NCBI GenBank assembly: GCA_031771865.1
Contig: JASISA010000007.1
Coordinates: 496,001-560,000, forward strand
Direction of reading: 5' to 3'
Length of the DNA: 64,000 nucleotides
From: Nothophaeocryptopus gaeumannii
Lineage: Eukaryota > Ascomycota > Dothideomycetes > Mycosphaerellales > Mycosphaerellaceae
The notes below the pieces were generated by a model. The model saw only the letters and a program-made list of their open reading frames with translations, searched no databases and was not told where the DNA came from. Below, piece by piece: positions 41,410 through 54,274 of the stretch (the stretch's first letter is position 1; each line of letters opens with the position of its first letter). The position numbers and the translations under genes are program-made.

Positions 41410-43155
41410 TCTTACACGGGCAGAATCTAGAGCATCAGTGCTGATAGAAGTAGAGATGTACACGGATCCAGGCCGTGTTCGTCTCGACGGCTCGCTTTTG
41501 ATCGAATAGCAAGAGAGACGCCCTGTATAGGGGGACCTACGACATCCTTTCATGCACAATTACTTCCCATCTGCGGTAGCGTCGCCAGTCCATCAGAGAA
41601 TGCTCGCCAATGACGCTCTCCGATTCCGTCTTAGAGAGGGACCTCATGGCGGTGCAAAGCGATATGATGGCCCGGGCTCGAGCCAAGTAAGGCACGTGAC
41701 AGTACTGAGGCGTTCTCTATTGGTCCCCCTTCGGACGAGGCCGCTATGTGCAACCTCATTACTGCAAAGTGTTGAGTGCGGCCTTCGTACTAACGTATGA
41801 TCGTCGGGCCCGAAAGTGGGTTTTGACACCTGAGGGTGTTCGCACCGCCAGGTTTTGCGGCCTCGACCAGGATGCCAGGCCGACATAGCGTTGCCTTATG
41901 GCCTGGAGGCCAACGTGCATACAAATGTTGGCGGCCTATTGACACGCGTCCGTCCTGCACTGGCGGTGACAAGGGAAGCAGGCGGCCTGAACCTGCAGAT
42001 GGCATCAAGAAGCTGTCGGAGAGACCAAACGATTTGAACGACCACGAACACGGTGACGTCGAAAGACCGCGCGCCAGCCTGCCTTCGACGATATCATTCT
42101 TTGCGCTGAGTACTTCTGCGCGGATTGGAGAAGTGCACGCATGCTTGTTGAATTCGGGATAGTTCGTCCAGTTTCAATGTGCTCGGTGTTGTTTGAGAGT
42201 TAGAAAATTGGTGACGAATAGGGGTAGTCATTGTAAAACAAATCGAGACAGATCGTACAGTCTCTTCGCGATTTGGGTCTCGCGGCTTTGGGTCTCGTTG
42301 CTTTCGAGGTGGGGGCCAACAGGAGGGAGAAAGCTGTGCAAGCCGGACTGGCAGACGTATATATATCGATTGCTTAAATGAGAGCTGAGCTTCGTTTTCA
42401 TGAGGCTGCATCATCAAGAGAGGGCGATAGCCGCAGTGACTCCACACGATCCAACATCCTGCAAATCGTTATACGACTTCGGCGAGGACGAGATTAGCCG
42501 AATGATAAAAGCGCGCACCGGTGAAGGAGAGGTCAAGAGCCGCTGTCCGTAGAAATGGAAGACCTCGCCATCTGACGGAATGCTCACCGGCAATTGTGAG
42601 GGCTGAAGTCCGCTCACCGGTCGACGCTGAGCCAGCAACTTGCACGATGGACTTCAGCAGCTCGGTCTTGAGCCTTGCGCAGGGTATCCAATGAGTGACT
42701 GGCATTCTCCGCGTCACCGGTTGCGGCTGAAAGTGGACCAGAGGGTCCTTGTGAAGGTGCGGCCTCAATGGTTCTCTTTTAACATGAGAGATCGAAGGGA
42801 AAGGTTATTCGTCTCCATCGCAGAGCAAGGCGCGACGGCACGGACAAGCATCCTTCGTCGTTCAAGTCGCTGACTGTCCCAGACGGGGCGTAGCCAAGCA
42901 CGCCTATCAATGCTCGTCGTATGGTCGAGAGGCCCTCATTTGACACCGTCAATTCATCAGTGACGTTCTACTGTATCGGCTAGGGCCCCTTCCTGTACAA
43001 TGCATCGCGATGCCAAACGCTCCAAAGAGGCAAAGCTAGAAATGTGCTGAATGCAATCTTGACTTTCCAAAGCGCTCACTCCAAGGAAAATGCCAAACAC
43101 CTTCCCATGATATGCATCTTCCTCACTCCGTGCCACCAATTTCTAATGAACGTGA
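41410..43155. other. Intergenic, 1.7 kb
   Basis: It holds the upstream region of the C2H2 gene and the 3' side of CAF120. CACCGG or CCGGTG recurs five times between 42510 and 42725, once as GCGCACCGGTG; the spacing is irregular. No coding stretch is convincing on either strand. Confidence 0.45.
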
Positions 43156-46100
43156 TCATCGTCTCGATGTCCTCCGCTGCTGTCCTGACTGGGGCCGCTG
43201 TGAAGGCATACTTTGTTGCTGTACGTATTGTCCTCCAAATCCACCCGCTTGCGGCTGTTGCATTCCATAGCCCTGCTGCATCACTTGTGTTTGCATGCCT
43301 GGTCCCCATGAAGCCCTGTGATCCATGGGCTGCGGCATAGCTTGCTGCTGATACACCGGATACTGAGGTTGTTGTTGCTGCTGTGCCATCATCTGGCGCT
43401 GAATCGCCATTTGCTGCTGATACTGTGCCACATGTGCCGCTTGAGCGGCCTGAGCGGCTTGCTGAGCTTGCATTTGTGCTCTTTGCTGCATATGTAACTG
43501 TGCCTGCATTTGTGCCTCCGCCTCCAGTTGATATTGCTGCTGCTGTCTAGCGATGATGGCCTGCTGGACCATATCACTGCGCACACCTCGTCCAAGCGCT
43601 GCCTTCTCCCGTTCACGCGCAGCGATCGCGCCGATCAGGCCTGCAGACTGAACGTCGTTATTCTTCTTCTCCTTGGGACCGTTTGCAAGGTCTACCAAAG
43701 GAGTGCCTGTTGCTCGCGCAACATGCATCTGTTCTTTTGCCGATAAAGGCACCGCTTGATTGCTGTTCACAAGACCACCTTGGCCAGCATTGAGGAACGC
43801 TCCAGCTCCTCGCGACAGAGGTCTGCTAGGAGGTGTACGCTGTTGAGCCTGGCCGCTCCAATCTCCGGATGCAGCACGCGCAAATGGAGGAGGGGTTTTA
43901 GTCATGCTCTTTCGCTGGGGAACATCATTCGTGGAAGCATGCCGCATATGTGCAAATGCTGGCACCAATGACTGTCGAGGCAGAGCATACTGCGGCTGTT
44001 GGGCAAGTTCTGCACGGTACTGCACCCATTGCTCTGGCGTCAAGCTCTGGCGGGTCTGCGATACGTTCTGCGCAGCGGCTGATGGGGTCCACGCGATGCT
44101 GTGTCGATTGCCAGGTAGGTCTGCACCGTCGGCCGCTTCGATGCCCATTGAAATTGGAGTTGTAGCTCTTCCGCCAAAGAAGTATGAATGTCTGTTGCTT
44201 TCTCCTGGGCTGTTCTTTGCTGCGACATCGAAGTAGCCGCTCAATCTGGAGCCAGAGCTCTGACGCAGCCTGTCCGCTGATCTAGAACGCGATCGCTTCT
44301 CCATATCCCCTGGTGTAATAGTACCACTCGTGCCGGGCCTACTGGTGGTGTTGGGTTTGTATGTATAGGTCGGGCCAAAGTTCACCGTCGGTATCTCGGC
44401 CTTCTGCTCTTCCTGGTCTTTATCCCAAGTGTCCAGCTTTCCCGCACCGAAATCTCGATCGCGCGCAACGGCCATATTTGGGTCTCCGACAGTTTTGAGC
44501 TTGCCCGGTCGTGTGAATTCCTTCACCTTCTTCGCCTGTTGCTTCTCAATCGAGGGGCGGCCGGAGCTCGCATAGTCTGGGGTGTCGGTCGATACGAGAG
44601 AATGGGCATGATCACTGCCGTCGTTTAAAATGCGTTCTAGGGCTTCCTCGTCAACAAACCCAACTGCGTCAACGATACTGCTAGTCGAAGAGACTGGAGA
44701 GGCTGGAGTGTCCGCCATTGCACGCACCTGAGATGCTTGTCCGCCGCGCTGAGACTGCTCTTCGGCCTCGGTGGGGACCTGCGGCAACTGTCTACCCGGG
44801 ACTGGTTTCCTGCTGATACTCTGACTGCTGTGCAGTTGCACAGGTTCGGGCCGCTTCTCGCCTCTGCTTGCAGCTACTCCGTCGATGCTCGGCTGTTCTT
44901 CAGCGTCGAAGTATTCATTGGTCTCGACATAAGGCGAGCCTGGAATTGTCGTCAGGCGTGACTGCTTCTGATTCGGGTCCCGTGGTGGATAGATGCTGCC
45001 GTACTCGGCTGCGCCACCAGCGAAACCCTGTGGCTGATTAGCAGAAACAGGAAGCTGGTCACGGTACGCAAGAGTAGTTTCGCCAACCCTGCCTTGATCG
45101 GCAAACGCCTCATTTTTAGATGATCGCATGGCCTCCTGCATCTGATAGAGAGTTGCTGCATCGACGTTGGAATGCGCCCGACGAAGCTCGGGCGCCACGT
45201 GGAGTTCCGTCGGTGGCCTTCCATGTGGATTATGCTGGAGCATAGGAGGAGAGGCAACGGCCTCAGGAGGGGGCAAGAACGGCGACTGCGCCGCCGCAAC
45301 CTGCTCATAGGGCGAGTCTTCCCGTTCGCGGGAGTTGATCCGTGCGACGGCAGTCCCCAGAAGACCTCCATGTCTTGGTGGTGGAGGAGGCTGATCATCT
45401 TCATCCGGTCTGCTGGTTTCATGAGAGAGTCTCGATGGAGTCTCTGACATGTACCTTCTGTATCCATGATTGGCCTCAGATGCCGAGCGCTTGTGCGGAC
45501 TGCCACTCAGGACCTCTGGAGGCGCGGTGCCGGTACGTTTCGGTGGCTGTAGAGGCTCCATTGGTCCTCTGGCAGGAGAGCCAGACCTGGATCCAGGAGA
45601 GGAATGGATTGAAGGCTCCTGGAATTGCAGGCCGCCTGCACGACTTGGCGGCAGTGATGAACGACCAAGTGTGTTGCGGCGTTGACCGATGCCCCGAAGC
45701 GGATCTCGACTTGAGTCCTCCATCTGTGTCGTCATCCTGGTAGCCGTGAGCTTCCTCAGCTCCTTACGCCATTGACGCTCGCTCCAGCTCTGGCTCCCTT
45801 CTGTATGGATCAAGCCAGAGGCATCTAGGATATCCAAATAACCGTAACGCCGGTCCCTAGGCATGGCAAACATCAAGCCACGTTGGTCCAGGGTGTCTGC
45901 AATCAGCCTCGTGGGTCTCCCGTACAAGCCAAACGTGTCATAGACCGGCAAAAGCCATCGAAGCATCATCTCGAATCCAGAGACAGCGGCGTGGACCTCC
46001 GGCATCACAAAGACAAAGCCTTCCGTGGTGGTCTCTTGCGTGCCATGGATAGTGACCAGGCCCTCTAACTTGACCAGTGTGGATTGATCGATTAGCGGCT

Positions 46101-47208
46101 TGGACTGCGGGTAGATGGCATACGCAGCGTAAGCATCGTTGATCGTAGCAATTGGCTTCGTCTTCTTTGTGATTTTTCGCGTGTCGTAGAACTTGATATC
46201 ACCCTTGGGCACCGGGGCCTTGCTGTAGGCGTTTTTCCTCAACGTCTTCTGTGATTTTGCGTATTCCTTCTCATCTGGTGGATTGATCACGCACCAGCAG
46301 CGTCTCCACGGAGTGCCGGCGCCAAATCTTACTCTTGCCCAGTCTTCATACGCGAATCTTGACCGGTCCATGATCTGTTTGATGTTGTTTAAATACCTGC
46401 CTTTACCAGCAATGAGCGAGCCGGTGTACGCTTCCTGCAGCGCGGAATGCTCAAACATGGCAAGACGGATGCCGGCGGTCCATTGGGTCAAGGAATTCAG
46501 AGAATTGAAATGGAGGAGGTAGCGGTTGTTCGCTGCGGTCGATACGCTGAGTACGTTCTGAAGGCTGCCGCCTTGGGCTCCGTTCATGGGTAGTGACTCG
46601 ATCTACACATATTGTCAGTGTCTGTCCAACACAATCATGAGCATGAGCATGTAGCCTACCATCTTGATTGACGCATCGCTAAGGTTGATGAAAGTGGGGA
46701 CAACCTCGCCGTCCTCGCCGGCCGCGTCCAAGGCCGCTGCATCCCACAGAGAAAGTACGGTGCCCACCAGCTGAGCAAAGCATTCATTCCATACTCGATC
46801 CGCGCTCGGCCTGCCTCTGGAGTCCAGATCGTGCAATTTCAGGAAATACCCCTCCTGGTATAGCTTGTTGCTATGGCTGTTGAGAAAGGTGAAAATGGGC
46901 GCCAACTCGGGCGGCGTATCGGTGCTCAGCTCCATTTGCGGTGGATTGTAGGTCTGTATCATACTAGTCGGCCGTGACGCGGCTCTTGACTCTCCTCTTG
47001 CGCGCGAGGGTGTGATGGGCGATTGTGGCGAGTTCTGAGCGAACTGGTCCAGCTTTTGGCGTGCGCTCTGCGGGGTGCTCGTGTCGAGAGGCGGCGGCTT
47101 CCGATTCTCCTGCTGAAACTCGCTTGGCGGAGGTGTCGACTTCTGGAGTCTGGCGGGTGAGTCTGGGCTCGTGGGTGATCGCGGCTGATTTCCGCCCCAT
47201 TGGGACAT
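43156..47208 (-). CDS. CAF120: Caf120/Skg3-like PH-domain protein
   Basis: A fungal PH-domain protein of the Caf120/Skg3 family; yeast Caf120 is tied to the CCR4-NOT complex and both localise at the bud neck or cortex. Exons 47208-46660 and 46602-43156 encode 1331 aa; the 57-nt intron (donor GTAGGC, acceptor GTAG) is phase 0 and splits the PH domain (FINLSDASIKM then IESLPMNGAQ). ATG 47208 gives MSQWGGNQPRSPTSPDSPAR. After a Ser/Pro-rich start, the PH domain spans about residues 110-240. A second conserved domain follows (YEDWARVRFGAGTPWRRCWC, YPQSKPLIDQSTLVKLEGLV, FEMMLRWLLPVYDTFGLYGR). Residues after about 440 are disordered, Pro/Ser-rich, and the last 150 are strongly Gln-rich with methionines, a prion-like composition. 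The family call is secure. Confidence 0.88.
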
Positions 47209-49009
47209 AAAGGACAAGACTGCACACGCAATTGTCAGGTTCAGGTTCAGATTCGGTCAGGTCAGGTTCTGGGGTTGCAAAGCAAGGCAGTGTAGTCAGT
47301 GCACACCTGGCGTCTGTTCATCACATCGCTCGTGAACACAGACGGACGCAGACTTGGCCGGTCGGCGTGTTGCGCCAGGAGTGGTTCAGTGTGGACGTAC
47401 CGCGATTGCGAGGCATGCTGTACCACCGTCGCCCGAACTCTGGGGCCTTTGTACTCTCCCGAAAAGGGTCTCGTTGACAGGGCCGCGAGGTTCGGAGAGC
47501 GAAGATTGGTCGTTGATATATAGGCAACGCAGGGAACGCTTTCCTCAGGCGGCCTCAACTACGTGTACAGATCGCCGTTGGGCAGGCGTCGCTGGGACAA
47601 ATGAACGGGCGTAATGCGGTACTGCTGTTCCCAGGCAAAACGCACAAAGAATGTTAGAGAATCTGCCAGCAGCCAGGGTGTGACGGGCTCTGGTCAGAGG
47701 ACAGAGGAGCACGAGGAGGTGGCAGCTGTGGTGGTTGCGCGAGGATCGGCTCATGGATATGTACCGTATCGGCGTGTCTCGCTCGCTTTTTTGGAGACTG
47801 ATGACGCCGTTTTTAGCTCTCGACACCCCCGTCGGAGAGCCTGCTGAGAGTTCGGGTCTTTGGGATTGTCAGCCAAGACTGCACTCTTCTGGTGAAGTTT
47901 TGGTATCCTTGGTCGAATTGTCAAGGCTGGCGGAACGATTATTGGAGAGGAAGCATCTACAGCTGCCACTGCAGCAGCTCCTTACCATCCTTCTTCCTAC
48001 ATATATCATCGCGGTGCGTCCGCGAGCTGCCGAAGTACCGGGAGGCTGACGACACTTCCTGTCTCGGCGAGCGCCAATAACACACTCTAGAGCTGATCAG
48101 GCAATACGGGTGTCCTTACAAGACTCCACTCCACTGCACACCTCTCTCCTAAGCTGCTGCGCTGGCTTGAACGCGGATACGCTGCGTATTCTGTAATGAG
48201 GAGGCGAGCACATCGACAACTTGATCAACGAGGACTCGCACATCGCCACACGTTGCTTCCGTTCATTCTTAGGCGCAGTTGCGGCGTGCTTGACCCGAAC
48301 CGCGAGCCTTCCAGCCACTCCCCTTGGAAGCGACGCTGTGGGCAAACAGATGGGATCTCCGACGACTTTGTCTTGGCATCGAATCTGATGCAACCATATC
48401 GCATGCTGAGGCTAGCTCCATCATTGGCATAATAGACTTTCCCTCGCCGCGGGCAACGGCACGAGGAGATGCGGCCCAGATGCAGCGTCAGTCTGGCCAG
48501 CTCCGTCAAGCAGCACTCGGATGCGTAAGAGCCGCTGGGAGCGGTGAAGACGTTCCAACCAGGTGCAGATGCGCATACAGCTCGTGACTCTTCCATGGAG
48601 CCAATTGGCATTGCAGGCGATCGGAGCATTATTCGGCATCGAAAGTGATTCCGAAAGTGAGCCGTGGATGGAACGTCACTTCCAGTCACGTGCAAGATTC
48701 GAGTCAATATCCTTGCATATCCAGAATGGAAGGCACGCGTTGACATCCACACTTCGCGAATCGCGACTGCTTCAACGGAATCACTGCTTCACCTGCAGCA
48801 GCACATGTGCAATCGCGTCGTATTGTGATACGTACAGCAAATCAGCACCTCAAATCGATCTTCTCGCAGCCAACACATCCTCACCTGCCGCGTTCTTCGC
48901 GCCTCAACCACACTACCCCTCCTCGAGTCGCACCACGCGTATCTGGTTGTCGTCCATCAAAGTCATATTAACACGATCGACATAGGCGCGCAAGCGCACG
49001 GCGAGCAGT
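47209..49009. promoter_or_regulatory. Divergent promoter region CAF120 / BAH-PHD gene
   Basis: A 1.8-kb gap between two divergent genes. A short tandem run of GGTTCAGGTTCAG type lies at about 47237-47270, just upstream of CAF120. Short frames on both strands are unconvincing. Such a long upstream region is common for fungal regulators. Confidence 0.45.
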
Positions 49010-50262
49010 ATGCGAGCGAAGGAAACCGCCAGGAGGGCGAAGCCGAACACGAACGGCAACCGCACGTCGACCCCGAGTACCACCACCACTGCGCCGGCTG
49101 TTGGCAAGTCGCCAGCGCAGCCAGCCGAGCTCAGCGAGAAGGATAGAGTCAAGGTGCTAGAGTGGCTGGACAAGAACCCGACTCCGTTCAATGTCTCGAC
49201 TGGCAACCCAGCGAAGAAGCGAAAACTTGACAGTAACAACCCGTGGCCGATCCAGGAGGATCTCTGGGAGGACCGCTTGACTGTCGCATACAAAGTCAGG
49301 CCTGCAGATAAGTGGGAGAGCTTGCGAAAATACAAGAAGTTCACAGGTGCGAGCTGGGAATGAGCAAAAGCGTGGGGTTTAGAAGTCTGCTAACGGATGG
49401 AAATAGTGGGCTCTGACAGCATTGCAACCGGCCAATGCATCCTGGTGAAACACGACGGAGGAGACGACAACAAGATCGATCTGGCAGCTCAATGGAAGGC
49501 CAAGGTGCTCGAAGTGAGGGCTCTCGATACAGAGCATGTCTACATAAGAGTAGCTTGGCTCAATCGACCAGATGATCTGAAAGGCGGCCGACAGAAGTTC
49601 CACGGCAAGAACGAGCTCATTCCGACGAATCAAATGGATATCATCGATGCCATGGCTGTCAACGGTAGCTTGGAGGTCGTGCATTGGGACGATTCCGATG
49701 ATGATAGTGCCACCATTGAGGATCAGTACTTTTGGCGATATACCTTCGACTTTGCGAACGGCGCTGGAGCTGGGGTAAGTTGATCATGCGACAGCACTTC
49801 GTTAGATGCTTACAATTTGAACAGGAGCTGCGCAATATCTGCATTGACAAGGAGCCGGCAAACCCAGACGAGATGATCATCCAATGCTCCAACGAAAAGT
49901 GTCGCAAATGGATGCACGTCAAGTGTATCGCCGAGAAGGCCGTTTCAGAGCATCAACTCTGTGAGTAGCCCCGAGACTAAGATGCTGGAAACGTCGCTGA
50001 CAACTGCGCAGCCAACAAGTCTGCAGCTCCCAAGAAGAGAGGACGTCCGGAAAATCTCAAGATCAGCACAGACTCGGCAGCAGTCTGCAAAGCGAGTAAC
50101 AAGGGCGGAACGATCAAGGCCGAAGTCTTCGTCAAAGGCCATCCGACAGAGGCTGGTATGACTGCGGCAGAGGACTCTCAGGTCGTGGTGGAAGCATCGG
50201 GCGAGAAGCATGCTCGAGACCTCTTGTGCCTGCATTGCACATCGCCAATGGTGGACGACTGA
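49010..50262 (+). CDS. BAH-PHD chromatin reader (EPR-1/EBS-like)
   Basis: Four exons: 49010-49346, 49407-49774, 49825-49960 and 50012-50262, 363 aa. The introns are 60, 50 and 51 nt; the first has a CTAAC branch site. A basic, Thr-rich N-terminus (KETARRAKPNTNGNRTSTP) is followed by the BAH domain at about 110-235 with ATGQCILVKHDGGDD and the core KVLEVRALDTEHVYIRVAWL, plus RPDDLKGGRQKFHGKNELI. The PHD finger starts at NICIDKEPANPDEMIIQCSN, EKCRKWMHVKCI, and ends with CLHC 12 residues before the C-terminus, leaving a long Lys/Ser-rich insert inside the finger. Plant EBS and Neurospora EPR-1 share this BAH-PHD order and bind H3K27 methylation; the orthology here is inferred from architecture only. 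Confidence 0.85.
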
Positions 50263-52193
50263 ATGCACATCTCGCGGATGGACCAACTTCTATTTCCGTC
50301 TCCGGTCCCGTACCTATCCACAGAACTACTGCGGGTCCACAGGAGAGCAATCAACGAGGTGCATGCGCATGTGGAGCCGACGTCTCGTGCGCGTGTCGTG
50401 GAAGAGGTGTTTAGGATGCCCTCCGACAGGGTCTTTTCTCATTGACCAGCGACGGCACTGCGCATTGAAAAGCAGTAGCAGGATGACCTACCGACTTGCG
50501 ATGTACCGACAGCAGGACGCACCCGCAGCATGCAGACGTGATGCTTATGCGAAGTATGCAGCATCGGGAGGAGGGTTTGACAACTCGGTCATTTTACATT
50601 GGTATGGAGAGTATCGAGCATTGGCACCGGCAGTCGTACTAGGCAGATGCAATCGGATAGTTTGTAACGTAGCGTCGAGATCGCTTTGGCGCCAGCAAGG
50701 TACGGGGAGCAGACGGCATGGCTCGACGCACGTAATAACGAGCTCTAGCGCCTTCTACTCACTTGGCCTTCGAGCCTTTCGTAGAGAGCCACTCCACGAA
50801 TCCTGCGTTGGCTTGCTGTCAGGAGGTTCTGGCACCGTGTTCTACCGACTGATGACTCGACTACAAAAGACGCGAGAAGTTCCATCGCGCGGTCGACGAT
50901 CGCAGACGTTGACAAGTTCTACAAACGAGGTCATTCATCCCACTTTGTTTCACATGCCTGGCGAAGGTTGTCCGGCATTGACATACCCTTGTCCTTGTCG
51001 AAGCCAAACCCACGCTGGCGAGAGCGGACCGGTCGGCGCTACGGCTCGAGGCAGGAGGCACTTCCACAACCTTCACTTAAAACCCCTCTCTCGATTGTAC
51101 AATTTTCCTAGCAAAGTGTAAACGTGAAGAAGTCCAAGGCCTGTATATATGCAAGACCAGGTGCGTTGGATGCAGGACACAGGAGGAAGCGACGGGACCT
51201 GCATGCTCCTGCATACAACAGTCGCTCGGTCGTCCGCAGCTTTCGCAGGCGCCGCTTGCTTGCTGCTTCTGTCAATTTGATATGATCGACCAGCTCCGCT
51301 TTGCGACCCAGCGCCACGGACGCGCTGTGTTCAGCAGAGGCGCTTGCTCATCAGATGCAGGTCCGGCGAGACATGCAGACACCTGGCAAATGAGTGCGGA
51401 TGGCGCTGCTCGGCACGACACGCTGACAATCGGCGCTTGACGATGTTGGAGTTGGGCAGAGACTTTGGGCCCAAAGTCTTTGGGCACTCATGGCCAGCAC
51501 CGTTGGCCGAATGTTCTCGCTGACCGCCCATCATCGCTCGTCCTGGGCGCCAGCGTATAGATACTTACAACGCCCGGATAAGTTAATAAGGCTAATCAGA
51601 ACCAGCGTGGGCCTTGTCCGCTGCTGCTCTAACAAGCTCCGCCTCGCTTCCCTGGACTTGCATCATGTCGAGTTTATGAGCCGTAGCTTCATGCACGAGC
51701 TTCGACCAGGCCTATCTAGCAGTATGCTGGATTCGCCGACCAAGTCATGGACGTACATGTAGCCAGTGGCCGTGCCTACAAGACGAGCCTGTGGACCGAT
51801 GCTGACTCTTGCACTGCAACGTCTGCTTCCTCACGCCTGCCGCCGCACGCGCACCGCACCTTCCTCCGAGCGGCCGCCCATTGAGTGACTGAGTTCTTCT
51901 GTTCCTGTGCCTCGTTGTCTGCTTGTGCTTCAATCATACATATACCTCCACCTCGTCGCTCTCGGCACGGAGCAGTGCGGTAATAATAATACGGTGCGCA
52001 CGAGCAACGCAGCCGGTCGTTGCACCATCCCTTTCCCGTCGGTCCTTACCGCTGTTGGAACCTGGTTCACTCCCTGCTACAGTATCGGTTTCGAGTGCAG
52101 CACCAAGCAAGCCCTTCGTGTTTACAGCGTCTTTGTACGACACGCCCGCTGCAGGAGGCCCGCGAAACGAACGAGACGAGAGAGTCGATACCC
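50263..52193. other. Intergenic, 1.9 kb
   Basis: The longest gap in the window outside the left edge. Overlapping frames on the plus strand between 50210 and 51121 lack any family pattern and have Arg/Ser/Cys-rich out-of-frame composition, so I reject them. It contains an 18-bp perfect palindrome at 51461. A TATA-like run, CATACATATACC, lies at about 51936, some 250 bp before the next start. Confidence 0.45.
51461..51478. repeat. 18-bp perfect palindrome
   Basis: GACTTTGGGCCCAAAGTC reads the same on both strands. It is followed by CTTTGGGC, a further half-copy. It could bind a dimeric factor or be chance; no neighbour assignment is possible. Confidence 0.5.
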
Positions 52194-53650
52194 ATGGCCG
52201 ACAACGCTGATGTCGGAGACGCTGCCGTCACGGACCCCGCCCCCACTGCCAACCACGACAGCAATGGCACCGAACCGCAAGCAAATGCAAACTCAAGCAC
52301 GGAACCGTCGGCTGCGCCCAACAACACGCACCCCATAGACGGACAGCTGGACGGACAGCCGCAGCAATCCGCACCTCCTGCCGAACCAGACACGCGACCT
52401 GCCGTGCTAATAATCGGAGGTCTTGGTATGGAAGACTTCCACTTAGCTGATCGACTGAGGCCATACTCATTCACCAATTCTAGGTTATATTGGTCGCTAC
52501 CTTGCCGACTACATCCACAAGAACAAACTCGCATCCACGCTCCGACTCGTCGACAAGCAGCTACCGCAGCTTGCATCTCTCGCACCTGAGCACAAGGACG
52601 CTTGTTCAGAAGACAACTTCGTTCAAGCCGATGCTTCCCGAGAACAGTCGCAAAGTCGGATATTCGATCTTCCCGCAGGCCCGAATGGCGAGAAGAGACA
52701 ATTCGAATATGTCTTCAACTGCGGAGGAGAGACAAGATTTTCTCAGGAAGATGAGGTGTACAAGCTTCGTAGCTACCAATTGAGCCTGACAGTGGGCAGG
52801 GAAGCAGTCAAGCGAGGCGTGAAGGCCTTTGTCGAGATCAGCACAGGAACTGTATACAATCCGAATAAGACACCACAGAAAGAAACAGACAAAACGAGCA
52901 AGCCTCATACGAAGCAGGCGAAGTGGAAACTAGCTGCCGAAGACGAGCTTGCGAAGATTGCAGGCTTAAAGCTGGTGGTCCTGCGTTTCCCCAACGTGTA
53001 CGGGCCATACGGTGGACGAGGCTGGTTAGGCACGCAGCTCGCCTTGGCACGAGTGTACCAGTCGAGAGAACCCAAGGAGACGATGAAATGGCTCTGGTCT
53101 GGCGACCTACGCACGAACACCTTGCACGTCGAAGATGCAGCACGTGCATCCTGGCTTGCAGCGGAATGGCGATCGAAGAATGATTCAATACCGAACGTGG
53201 CCTCTGACAAAATCATCTTCAATGTCGTCGACAAAGGACAGACTACGCAAGGTACTATGGCAGGCATCATCAAGGCAGTCTTCGGAATCGAGACTGGCTT
53301 CCAAAATGTGATGATCAACACTTTCGCGCGGCTGAATCTGGAGCATGTGGTGGATGATGTGAACGACGACACTCTGGATGACTGGGCTGATCTTCAAGAG
53401 GCTGCCGGGATCACGGATAAGGGCGGACCTCTGAGCCCGTTCATGGAGAAGGAGATTCTGAGGGACGCCGATCTGAGTATTGACGGCAACCGGTTTGAGA
53501 CAGTCGTTGGGTTCAGGTGAGCTCGGCCCAGAGAAATGAAGAGATCAAGGATTTTGCTGACCTCCGACCAGACCACAGCATGAACGCATAACGAAGGAGG
53601 AAGTCGAAGCGGTGATTGAGAGTTACAAGGCCATGGGCTGGTGGCCTTGA
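52194..53650 (+). CDS. Atypical NAD-dependent epimerase/dehydratase (extended SDR family)
   Basis: Exons 52194-52425, 52484-53516 and 53572-53650 encode 447 aa; the introns are 58 and 55 nt. The first 65 residues are Asn/Pro/Ala-rich and disordered. The Rossmann motif GGLGYIG (residues 75-81) is made across the first splice junction. The acidic NAD pocket residue is likely D in TLRLVDKQLPQ. STGTVYNP matches the Ser-bearing strand of extended SDRs. Where the active-site YxxxK is expected the sequence reads TKQAKWKLAAE, so the Tyr is missing while the helix is kept; LRFPNVYGPYG and LHVEDAA follow as in epimerases. It is therefore probably a non-catalytic or atypical member. The third exon supplies the C-terminal helix ending YKAMGWWP. 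Substrate unknown. Confidence 0.82.
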
Positions 53651-54274
53651 TAGAGAAAGATGTTGGTCGAAAGACTAACGACGACGTTTGTGCAACGATT
53701 CTGAACGGCCGACCTGATATCCCCCCAACATTTTCCGATTTGATGTAGCATAGCGGGCTTGTTTGTGGAGATTAACTCCTTCTCTTGTATGTTTTGGGAT
53801 TTGTATACAATTTTTTTCATTTGCGAAGAGGGAGAGGCTACATGCAGGTCGGGAAGTTGAAGTCGCGCAAGGTGTGACTGAGAAGGTGCCATTTTCGACC
53901 CCAAACTTTCCGACTTTCGACGTTCGACTTTCACCTTCACTCAACATTCATCAACCATTAGCTCGCTTCAACATCGGACACGCGAGGAAGATGTGGAGTG
54001 AAGGCGCATCTCGCCTGATGGTGAAGCGCCTGCAGTAATGTCGAACGCCTCCGCATTGCTGAGTCGCTGCTCTGACGAATAAGCCCGCTCAGCTTGCCGC
54101 CCACCACAATCAAGATGACTATGTGGGAAGAGGATCAAGACCAGATGTTTCAGCCCTTTGAGTGAGGCACAGTAGATGTGCTACACATTGGGAGTTCGCG
54201 AGCTTGGGCGACAGGTACGTTGATCTCGACATTCCAATGGATTTTCCACCGAATTTCCCATCTGGATTAACAAA
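53651..54274. other. Intergenic, 0.6 kb
   Basis: Contains the 3' UTR of the SDR gene and the promoter of the surface-protein gene. A T-run (AATTTTTTTCATT) is at about 53810. No coding signal or repeat. Confidence 0.45.

Noticed and set aside
50210..51121. 303-codon plus-strand frame after the BAH-PHD gene
   Set aside because: It begins inside the last exon of that gene in another frame and has no conserved pattern or plausible start.
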